From Prevotellaceae bacterium (lineage in GTDB: Bacteria; Bacteroidota; Bacteroidia; Bacteroidales; UBA932), in the NCBI GenBank assembly GCA_031290755.1, contig JAITMY010000169.1:1-5720 (forward strand): DNA of 5,720 nucleotides, written 5' to 3'. Positions within the stretch are counted from its first letter, which is position 1; each line of letters begins with the position of its first letter. Below, piece after piece: positions 1-5,089 of this stretch. A model generated the notes under the pieces. The model did no database searches. It was not told the DNA's origin and saw only the letters and a program-made list of their open reading frames with translations. The position numbers and the translations under genes were made by a program.

Positions 1-429
1 AGCAGGCAGGTAGCCGGCAGCCACGGGGTTCCGGTGGTTGCCGACCTCATGTTCGGCGAGGTGGACTTCGGCAGCGCCGACCTGCTGGTGCTGCCCGGCG
101 GCACCGTGCGCCTCAACGAGCTCGAAGGGCTGAAGCAGCTTCTGCTGGCCGCGCACCGGCAGGGGAAGCTGATAGCGGCCATTTGCGCCGCGCCTATGGT
201 GCTGGGCGGCCTTGGCATCCTCAAAGGGCGAAAAGCGACGTGCTACCCCGGCTTTGAAAAATACCTGACGGGGGCGACCTTGGAAACAGACAAGCCCGTT
301 GTAACAGACGGAAACATAGTAACGGGCAGAGGCCCGGCGCTCACTTTCGCCTTTGCGCTAACGCTGGTAGCGCTGCTGGCAGGCCAAGGCAAGCGCAGCG
401 AAGTGGCAAGCGGTCTGCTGCTGGAGTAA
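1..429 (+). CDS. DJ-1/YajL/PfpI-family protein, 5'-truncated by window edge
   Basis: This is the C-terminal 142 codons of a protein of the DJ-1/ThiJ/PfpI superfamily. The frame is open from base 1, so the true start lies upstream; the GTG at 34 is an internal valine. Visible signatures are the strand-loop ADLLVLPGG (about 76-102), the nucleophile elbow AAICAAP with the family's reactive cysteine at 184-186, the motif KATCYPGFE, and VTDGNIVTGRGP followed by the C-terminal helix. About 40 residues are missing compared with a usual length near 180-190, including the region that carries the conserved glutamate partner of the cysteine. Relatives act as chaperones, cysteine-based stress sensors or (disputed) glyoxalase/deglycases in the cytosol; the specific function cannot be assigned here. 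The loop after LPGG looks about three residues shorter than the usual form, which typically continues MPGA. The gene ends 40 bp before the antiporter gene on the same strand with no terminator seen, so co-transcription is plausible. Confidence 0.9.
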   Translation, partial: SRQVAGSHGVPVVADLMFGEVDFGSADLLVLPGGTVRLNELEGLKQLLLAAHRQGKLIAAICAAPMVLGGLGILKGRKATCYPGFEKYLTGATLETDKPVVTDGNIVTGRGPALTFAFALTLVALLAGQGKRSEVASGLLLE

Positions 430-469
430 GCCACCCAACTGATAACCTTTAAAGTACACCACCATCGCC

Positions 470-2740
470 ATGTCCCACCTCGCCCCCCTCATTAGCGACT
501 TAGCCCTCATCCTGATTACGGCAGGCATCACCACCGTGCTGTTCAAGTGGATGAAGCAGCCGGTGGTGCTGGGCTACATCGTGGCGGGGTTCCTCATCGG
601 GCCGCACTTTTTTCTGCTGCCGTCGGTGGCCGACCCCGGCAACATTACCATTTGGGCCGACATCGGCATCATCTTCCTGCTGTTTGCGCTGGGGCTGGAG
701 TTCAGCTTCAAAAGGCTCATAACGGTGGGCGGCACCGCGGCCATTGCAACGCTCATCAACATGGGGTCGATGATTGTTATCGGCTACTTCATCGGGCAGC
801 TGATGGGGCGCACGCAGGTGGAGTCTCTCTTTTTGGGCGGGATGCTCTCCATGTCGTCCACCACCATCATCATCAAAGCCTTTAACGACATGGGCTTGCA
901 GAAGAAAAAGTTTGCCGGCATCGTGTTCGGTATGCTCATCGTGGAGGACTTGGCGGCCATACTGATGATGGTGCTGCTCTCGACCATTGCCGTAAGCAAG
1001 CACGTTGAGGAAACGGAGCTGCTTACCAGCCTGCTGCGGCTCATTTTCTTTATCGTCATCTGGTTTGTCAGCGGCATTTTCCTCATCCCCACCCTGCTGA
1101 AAAAGGTTAAGCGCTTCCTGAACGACGAGATGCTGCTCATCACCGCCGTGGGCCTGTGCCTGGGCATGGTGCTCTTCGCCAACGTCGTCGGGTTTTCCGC
1201 TGCGCTGGGCGCCTTCATCATGGGGTCTATTCTGGCAGAAACCGTAGAGTCCAAGCGCATTGAGCACCTGATAGACCCGCTGAAAAACCTGTTCGGCGCG
1301 GTGTTCTTTGTCTCCGTAGGCATGATGATTGCCCCCAGCGTATTCGTCGAGCACACGTGGACAATCCTTACCCTGACCGCCGTGGTGCTCGTCGGGCGCG
1401 TCATCTTTGCCACCGTCGGGGTGCTGGCCTCGGGGGAAGGGCTGAAGGTGTCGCTACAGGCGGGGTTCAGCCTCGCCCAAATCGGCGAATTTTCGTTCAT
1501 CATTGCCGCTTTGGGGATGCAGCTGGGTGTCATCGGCAACTTTTTCTACCCCGTGATTGTTACCGTATCCATCGTCACCACCTTCACCACGCCCTACTTC
1601 ATCAGGCTTGCAGAGCCGGTGCACCGGCGGCTGGCCAAAGTAATTCCTCCAAAGTACGGCAAGCTGCTCAACGGCTTTGCCATATACAAAAAGATAAACA
1701 AGCAAAGCGCATGGAGCGAGGTGTGGCGCAACGTGATAACCTCCTTTTTCATATTCACAACGCTGGCGCTCGCGATGTTCTTCCTTTCGCGGCAGTACAT
1801 CACCCCCTTCATCACCGCCCAGCTCCCCAACGTGTATGGGAAAATGCTGGCCGCGGCGGTAGCCCTCCTGCTGATGTCGCCCTTCCTTGTTGGCGCCATG
1901 CTGCCGCGCCGCAACATGCAGAGCCAAATTTTCAAGCTCCTGATAACGCAGCCCGGCAGCCACCTGCACAAGGTGCTGTTCATCTTACTTGGCCTCGCGC
2001 GCATCGCCATTTTTCTGGGCTTCATCCTGATGACCTTATCGCCGCTGTTCCCCAACGCCAAGCACGTGCTGGCGCTGCTCTCCATCCCCATCATGGGAAT
2101 TCTCCTGCTCATTGAGGTGCACGGCAGCCGCCCGCAAAAAATGATGAACATCTTCCTGAAAAACTTCAACGCAAAAGAGCACTTGGAGGAAAACAGCAAG
2201 GCCGTCAACCAGCAAGTAACCAAAGATCTGCTGAGCCAAAACGTGCACGTTGTGGAGGTAGAGGTGCTGCACAACGCCCCCATCGTGGGGCAAACGCTTG
2301 CCGAGCTGAACTTCAAGCAAAGCACCGGCGTAACCGTCATCTGCATCATTCGCGGGGCGCAGCGCATCAACGTCCCCAAGGGCAGCGAGCGCATTTTCCC
2401 GTTCGACAAGATAGCCGTGGCCGGCTCCGACGAGGAAATTCAAAAGTTCATGCACCTGACGCAAGAAAAAATATTGGCGCACGCCCCCCACGAAAGCTTT
2501 AACCCCATTATGATTTCGCAGCTCGTAATCGAAAAAAAGTCGCCGGTCGTCGGCAGCTCCATCAAGGAGCTGAAGTTCCGCGAAAAAACCGGCTGCCTCA
2601 TCATCAGCATCGGCAGGGGGAGCCAAATGATTACCGAGTTCAGCGCCAGCTTCGTCCTGCAAGAAGGCGACGTGCTCTGGCTGGCCGGCGAAAGCAAGCA
2701 GCTTGGAGCGGTGGAGGAAAACCTGCTGGCCACGGCGTAG
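470..2740 (+). CDS. CPA2-family cation:proton antiporter (KefB-like) with two TrkA_C/RCK_C domains
   Basis: This encodes a 756-residue inner-membrane monovalent cation:proton antiporter (Na+/H+ exchanger fold, KefB/KefC type). Residues 1-385 form the exchanger core of roughly 12 hydrophobic segments. Family motifs there are QPVVLGYIVAGFLIGP (30-45), the Glu-Asp pair E159-D160 in the segment expected to bind the ion, GAVFFVSVGMMI (276-287) and GFSLAQIGEFSF (332-343). A further hydrophobic block at about 420-550 contains roughly four more helices. The cytosolic tail carries two TrkA_C-like domains, at about 595-665 and 683-755, which resemble each other (both have VVG or IVG, a conserved LxF and a turn near D/GD). 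No Rossmann-type TrkA_N/KTN domain with a GxGxxG motif is present, so NAD/glutathione gating as in Escherichia coli KefC is not expected. The ATG start fits the family N-terminus; no Shine-Dalgarno is visible, as is usual in Bacteroidota. Ion specificity (K+ or Na+) cannot be read from the sequence, so I give no gene symbol. Confidence 0.94.
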   Translation: MSHLAPLISDLALILITAGITTVLFKWMKQPVVLGYIVAGFLIGPHFFLLPSVADPGNITIWADIGIIFLLFALGLEFSFKRLITVGGTAAIATLINMGSMIVIGYFIGQLMGRTQVESLFLGGMLSMSSTTIIIKAFNDMGLQKKKFAGIVFGMLIVEDLAAILMMVLLSTIAVSKHVEETELLTSLLRLIFFIVIWFVSGIFLIPTLLKKVKRFLNDEMLLITAVGLCLGMVLFANVVGFSAALGAFIMGSILAETVESKRIEHLIDPLKNLFGAVFFVSVGMMIAPSVFVEHTWTILTLTAVVLVGRVIFATVGVLASGEGLKVSLQAGFSLAQIGEFSFIIAALGMQLGVIGNFFYPVIVTVSIVTTFTTPYFIRLAEPVHRRLAKVIPPKYGKLLNGFAIYKKINKQSAWSEVWRNVITSFFIFTTLALAMFFLSRQYITPFITAQLPNVYGKMLAAAVALLLMSPFLVGAMLPRRNMQSQIFKLLITQPGSHLHKVLFILLGLARIAIFLGFILMTLSPLFPNAKHVLALLSIPIMGILLLIEVHGSRPQKMMNIFLKNFNAKEHLEENSKAVNQQVTKDLLSQNVHVVEVEVLHNAPIVGQTLAELNFKQSTGVTVICIIRGAQRINVPKGSERIFPFDKIAVAGSDEEIQKFMHLTQEKILAHAPHESFNPIMISQLVIEKKSPVVGSSIKELKFREKTGCLIISIGRGSQMITEFSASFVLQEGDVLWLAGESKQLGAVEENLLATA

Positions 2741-2776
2741 CAGAAAAATGTTGTATTTGTAAAAAAAACAAGCGAT

Positions 2777-4063
2777 ATGAACTTTATTGAAGAGCTCAGG
2801 TGGCGCGGCATGATTCACGACATGATGCCGGGCACCGAAGAGCAGCTGCAAAAGGAAATGACCAGCGCCTACGTGGGCATTGACCCCACGGCAGACTCGC
2901 TGCACATAGGCCACTTGGTGAGCGTTATGATGCTCAAGCACTTTCAGCGCTGCGGCCACAAGCCCATTGCCCTCGTGGGCGGCGCTACCGGCATGATTGG
3001 CGACCCCAGCGGCAAATCGCAGGAGCGCAACCTGCTGGACGAAGCCACCCTGCGCCACAACCAAGCAAGCATCAAGCAGCAGCTGGCCAAATTTCTCGAC
3101 TTCGACAGCAGCGCACCCAACTCCGCTGAGCTGGTGAACAACTACGACTGGATGCGCGACTTCTCGTTCCTCGCCTTCATCCGCGACGTGGGCAAGCACA
3201 TCACCGTGAACTACATGATGGCCAAGGACTCCGTGAAAAAACGACTTAGCGGCGAGGCCACCGACGGTATGTCGTTCACCGAGTTCACCTACCAGCTGGT
3301 GCAGGGCTACGACTTTCTGCACCTCTACCAGACCAAAGGCTGCCGGCTGCAAATGGGCGGCAGCGACCAGTGGGGCAACATCACCACCGGCACCGAGCTG
3401 ATACGCCGCAAGGCCGGCGGCGAAGCCTACGCCCTCACCTGCCCGCTCATCACCAAGGCCGACGGCACCAAGTTCGGCAAAACCGAGGGCGGCAACGTGT
3501 GGCTCGACCAGCGCTACACCTCGCCCTACAAGTTCTACCAGTTTTGGCTCAACGTGAGCGATGCCGACGCCGAACGCTACATCAAAATTTTCACCCTGCT
3601 GCGCAAAGACGAAGTAGCGCAGCTGGCCGCCGCGCAAGCCGCCACCCCCCACCTGCGCCCGCTACAAAAGGCGCTGGCTAAGGAAGTTACCTGCATGGTG
3701 CACTCGGAGAACGAGTACGCCAAGGCGGTAGAGGCCTCGGAGGTGCTGTTTGGCAACGCCACGGCAACTACGCTGAGAAACATGGACGAGGCAACATTTT
3801 TGTCTGTCTTCGAGGGTGTTCCAACCTTCACCGTGCCCAAAGACACGTTCCCCATCAAGGCGGCGGAGCTGCTGGCCACCGCCACGCAGGTTTTCCCCTC
3901 AAAGGGCGAGTTTCGCAAGCTGGTGCAGGGCGGAGGGGTCAGCCTAAACAAGGAAAAGCTGGCTGATACCGAAGCCGCTATCACGCCGGACGAGCTGCTG
4001 AACGGCAAATACCTGCTGGTGCAAAAGGGCAAAAAAAATTACTTCATCGTAAAGGCAGCGTAG
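2777..4063 (+). CDS. tyrS: Tyrosyl-tRNA synthetase
   Basis: This is a complete 428-residue class I aminoacyl-tRNA synthetase that charges tRNA-Tyr with tyrosine using ATP in the cytosol. The length is standard for bacterial TyrRS. The Rossmann catalytic domain shows YVGIDPTADSLHIGH with the HIGH signature at residues 43-46, GGATGMIGDPSGK at 68-80, the tyrosine-binding stretch YQLVQGYD at 172-179, GSDQWGN at 195-201, and the KMSKS-class loop KFGKT at 232-236. An alpha-helical anticodon-binding region follows, and an S4-type RNA-binding domain lies at about 360-425 (EFRKLVQGGGVSLN). The ATG is preceded by an A-rich tract and not by a Shine-Dalgarno, typical of Bacteroidota starts, and the N-terminus matches the family. 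It starts 36 bp after the antiporter stop. No T-box-like leader is seen; there is no room for one. Confidence 0.98.
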   Translation: MNFIEELRWRGMIHDMMPGTEEQLQKEMTSAYVGIDPTADSLHIGHLVSVMMLKHFQRCGHKPIALVGGATGMIGDPSGKSQERNLLDEATLRHNQASIKQQLAKFLDFDSSAPNSAELVNNYDWMRDFSFLAFIRDVGKHITVNYMMAKDSVKKRLSGEATDGMSFTEFTYQLVQGYDFLHLYQTKGCRLQMGGSDQWGNITTGTELIRRKAGGEAYALTCPLITKADGTKFGKTEGGNVWLDQRYTSPYKFYQFWLNVSDADAERYIKIFTLLRKDEVAQLAAAQAATPHLRPLQKALAKEVTCMVHSENEYAKAVEASEVLFGNATATTLRNMDEATFLSVFEGVPTFTVPKDTFPIKAAELLATATQVFPSKGEFRKLVQGGGVSLNKEKLADTEAAITPDELLNGKYLLVQKGKKNYFIVKAA

Positions 4064-4086
4064 CAGCCATTTAGCGCCACTTTTTT
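4054..4086 (+). terminator. Weak candidate intrinsic terminator of tyrS
   Basis: A short imperfect stem pairs GGC-A-GC (4054-4059, one bulged A) with GCGCC (4074-4078), enclosing the tyrS stop codon in a 14-nt loop. It is followed after two bases by six T (4081-4086). The stem is only five base pairs and the loop is large, so it could be chance. The T-tract and its position just after the stop codon are what favour it. Confidence 0.3.
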
Positions 4087-4120
4087 ACGCAAACGGCACA
4101 AATTTTCGCCTCGAATTTCG

Positions 4121-4149
4121 TTTGTAATAAAAAAGTTACTACCTTCGCC
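4121..4149 (+). promoter_or_regulatory. Bacteroidota-type promoter for the tRNA-Ser pair (and plsY)
   Basis: TACCTTCG at 4140-4147 matches the Bacteroidota -7 consensus TAnnTTTG at all but one position, and sits in the TTACTACCTTcGC context often seen in this phylum. A TTTG at 4121-4124 could serve as the -33 element, but the 15-bp gap is shorter than the roughly 19-21 bp usually described. An alternative -33 is the TTTC at 4116-4119, which gives a better distance but a poorer match. The surrounding spacer is AT-rich. Transcription would start near 4152-4155, some 37 nt before the first tRNA. Confidence 0.5.
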
Positions 4150-4158
4150 GTCCTAAAA

Positions 4159-4182
4159 GGTTAAGCGTTTTTCGTTTAAGCC
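4159..4182 (+). other. Stem-loop in the tRNA leader
   Basis: GGTTAAGCG (4159-4167) pairs with CGTTTAAGCC (4173-4182) to give nine pairs, including one G-U, with a single bulged G (4180) and a TTTTT loop. It lies between the predicted promoter and the 5' end of the first tRNA, ending 8 nt before it. No T-tract follows on the plus strand, so it is not a terminator for that strand. Its role, if any, is unknown; a processing or stability element for the precursor transcript is one possibility. Confidence 0.4.
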
Positions 4183-4190
4183 GTAATAAC

Positions 4191-4278
4191 GGAGAGGTGG
4201 CCGAGTGGTTGAAGGCGCACGCCTGGAAAGTGTGTATACTCCAAAAGGGTATCGTGGGTTCGAATCCCTCCCTCTCCG
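4191..4278 (+). tRNA. tRNA-Ser, anticodon GGA
   Basis: This is a class II tRNA of 88 nt that reads UCU and UCC codons. The acceptor stem GGAGAGG (4191-4197) pairs fully with CCTCTCC (4271-4277), and the discriminator is G4278, as serine tRNAs require. The D-stem is GCC/GGC (4200-4202 with 4214-4216). The anticodon stem is CACGC/GTGTG (4218-4222 with 4230-4234, one G-U), with loop CTGGAAA and anticodon GGA at 4225-4227. The long variable arm pairs 4236-4241 with 4247-4252. The T-loop TTCGAAT is canonical, but the T-stem GTGGG/CCCTC (4254-4258 with 4266-4270) has a T-T mismatch at position 50-64. The 3' CCA is not encoded (CCG follows the discriminator), so it must be added by CCA-adding enzyme. 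Confidence 0.95.
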
Positions 4279-4296
4279 CCGCTATTAAAAAACTTA

Positions 4297-4386
4297 GGAG
4301 AGATGCCAGAGTGGTTGAATGGGACGGTCTCGAAAACCGTTGTACTCGTAAGGGTACCGAGGGTTCGAATCCCCCTCTCTCCGCCA
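4297..4386 (+). tRNA. tRNA-Ser, anticodon CGA
   Basis: This is a second class II serine tRNA, 18 nt after the first, reading UCG codons. The acceptor stem GGAGAGA (4297-4303) pairs with TCTCTCC (4376-4382); the discriminator is G4383 and CCA is encoded at 4384-4386. The D-stem is CCA/TGG (4306-4308 with 4320-4322). The anticodon stem is ACGGT/ACCGT (4324-4328 with 4336-4340), with loop CTCGAAA and anticodon CGA at 4331-4333. The variable arm pairs 4342-4347 with 4352-4357 around a GTAA loop. The T-stem GAGGG/CCCCC (4359-4363 with 4371-4375) has an A-C mismatch at position 50-64, the same position that is mispaired in the upstream tRNA. It shares the acceptor, D-loop and variable-arm plan with that tRNA, so the two are probably an old tandem pair transcribed together. 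Confidence 0.95.
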
Positions 4387-4399
4387 ACAAAAAAACATT

Positions 4400-5035
4400 A
4401 TGGAGATTTTATACTATGCCCTTCTTGCCGTTGTTGCCTATTTGTTAGGCTCCATCCCAAGCGCTGTATGGGTAGGAAAAAAATTCTACCACGTTGATGT
4501 GCGCAAGCATGGCAGCGGAAATGCCGGCACCACCAACGTGCTGCGGGTGCTGGGCGCAAAAGCAGCCCTGCCCGTTTTTGCCATCGACATTGCAAAAGGC
4601 TTGGCCGCAGTGCTGCTGGTGTACGTTGTCCCCAACAGCCAGCAGCACCCCGAAACAATCGGCACCCTCAAAATTGCATACGGCCTGCTGTCTATCATGG
4701 GGCACATGTACCCGGTGTTTGCCGCATTCCGCGGCGGCAAAGGCGTAGCCACCATGCTCGGCATCATCATTGCCATACAGCCCGAGGCGGCGCTCATAGC
4801 GCTGTCTGTTTTCATCGTAGTGTTTGCCGCCACCCGCTACGTTTCGCTTGGCTCTATGCTGGGCGGCCTGTCCTTCCCAATAAGCGTGGTGGTGGTGCTG
4901 CACGAAAAAATGCTGTCCGTACAAATTTTTTCGGTGTTCGCCTGCCTGCTGCTCTTCTACACGCACCGCAAAAATATTCAGCGCCTGCTAAAAGGAGTGG
5001 AGCCAAAAACAACCTTTAAAAAGAAGCACGTTTAG
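4400..5035 (+). CDS. plsY: Acylphosphate:glycerol-3-phosphate acyltransferase PlsY
   Basis: This is a complete 211-residue integral membrane enzyme that transfers an acyl group from acyl-phosphate (made by PlsX) to glycerol-3-phosphate, giving lysophosphatidic acid, the first committed step of phospholipid synthesis in most bacteria. All PlsY hallmarks are visible: GSIPSAVW (17-24), the phosphate-binding loop HGSGNAGTTNVLR (37-49), GHMYPVF followed by RGGKGVAT (101-118), and the C-terminal THRKNIQRLLKGVEPK (188-203). Several hydrophobic spans lie between them, as expected for the seven-helix fold. Length is normal. The ATG lies 13 nt after the encoded CCA of tRNA-Ser(CGA), behind an A-rich stretch with no Shine-Dalgarno. 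There is no room for a separate promoter outside the tRNA, so it is probably transcribed with the tRNAs. The stop codon sits in the loop of a hairpin that probably terminates hflX from the other strand. Confidence 0.98.
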   Translation: MEILYYALLAVVAYLLGSIPSAVWVGKKFYHVDVRKHGSGNAGTTNVLRVLGAKAALPVFAIDIAKGLAAVLLVYVVPNSQQHPETIGTLKIAYGLLSIMGHMYPVFAAFRGGKGVATMLGIIIAIQPEAALIALSVFIVVFAATRYVSLGSMLGGLSFPISVVVVLHEKMLSVQIFSVFACLLLFYTHRKNIQRLLKGVEPKTTFKKKHV

Positions 5036-5041
5036 CGTGCT
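5018..5041 (-). terminator. Intrinsic terminator of hflX, inside the 3' end of plsY
   Basis: Read on the minus strand, AGCACG (5041-5036) and CGTGCT (5030-5025) form a perfect six-pair stem with the five-base loop CTAAA. It is followed directly by TCTTTTT (5024-5018), a hairpin plus T-tract in the right order for factor-independent termination. It lies about 50 nt past the hflX stop codon. On the plus strand the hairpin is not followed by T residues, so it would not terminate plsY. The stem is short, which limits confidence. Confidence 0.55.
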
Positions 5042-5089
5042 ATCCTCAACCTCAGTGCGGGTTTGAGCGCTGTCCACAAGCTAAAAAAG

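Noticed and set aside
34..36. GTG as start of the DJ-1-family gene
   Set aside because: The same frame is open to base 1 and the upstream residues continue the family pattern (SHGVPVVAD), so it is an internal valine codon.
500..1354. A 284-codon minus-strand frame antisense to the antiporter
   Set aside because: It is full of His, Gln, Glu and Asp runs arising from the complement of hydrophobic codons and shows no family signature.
2752..2764. TGTATTTG upstream of tyrS as a Bacteroidota -7 box
   Set aside because: It misses the second base of TAnnTTTG, and no TTTG-like -33 element is found at the expected distance. tyrS could equally be transcribed from upstream, so I do not call a promoter.
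2741..2776. T-box or other riboswitch controlling tyrS
   Set aside because: The gap to the preceding gene is only 36 bp, too short for such an element, and no T-box sequence is visible.
2036..3652. A 538-codon open frame on the minus strand, antisense to the antiporter's 3' end and tyrS
   Set aside because: It overlaps two unmistakable genes and has a composition rich in His, Ala, Val and Gly with no recognisable motif. Its length is explained by GC-rich third positions of the plus-strand genes, which suppress antisense stops.
2735..4066. Shared GCGTAGCAG at the ends of the antiporter gene and tyrS
   Set aside because: It is nine bases built around an Ala codon and a TAG stop; with no extension on either side it is best taken as chance.
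1102..4167. Matching AAAAGGTTAAGCG at about 1102-1115 and 4155-4167
   Set aside because: One copy is ordinary coding sequence for a Lys-Lys-Val-Lys-Arg stretch in the antiporter and the other is in the tRNA leader; there is no flanking similarity or plausible shared role.
4139..4390. Minus-strand frame across both tRNA genes with AERGGFEPSVP-like strings
   Set aside because: This is the well-known spurious peptide produced by translating serine tRNA genes in antisense; the tRNAs fold well and explain the sequence. The plus-strand frames over the same region are equally spurious.
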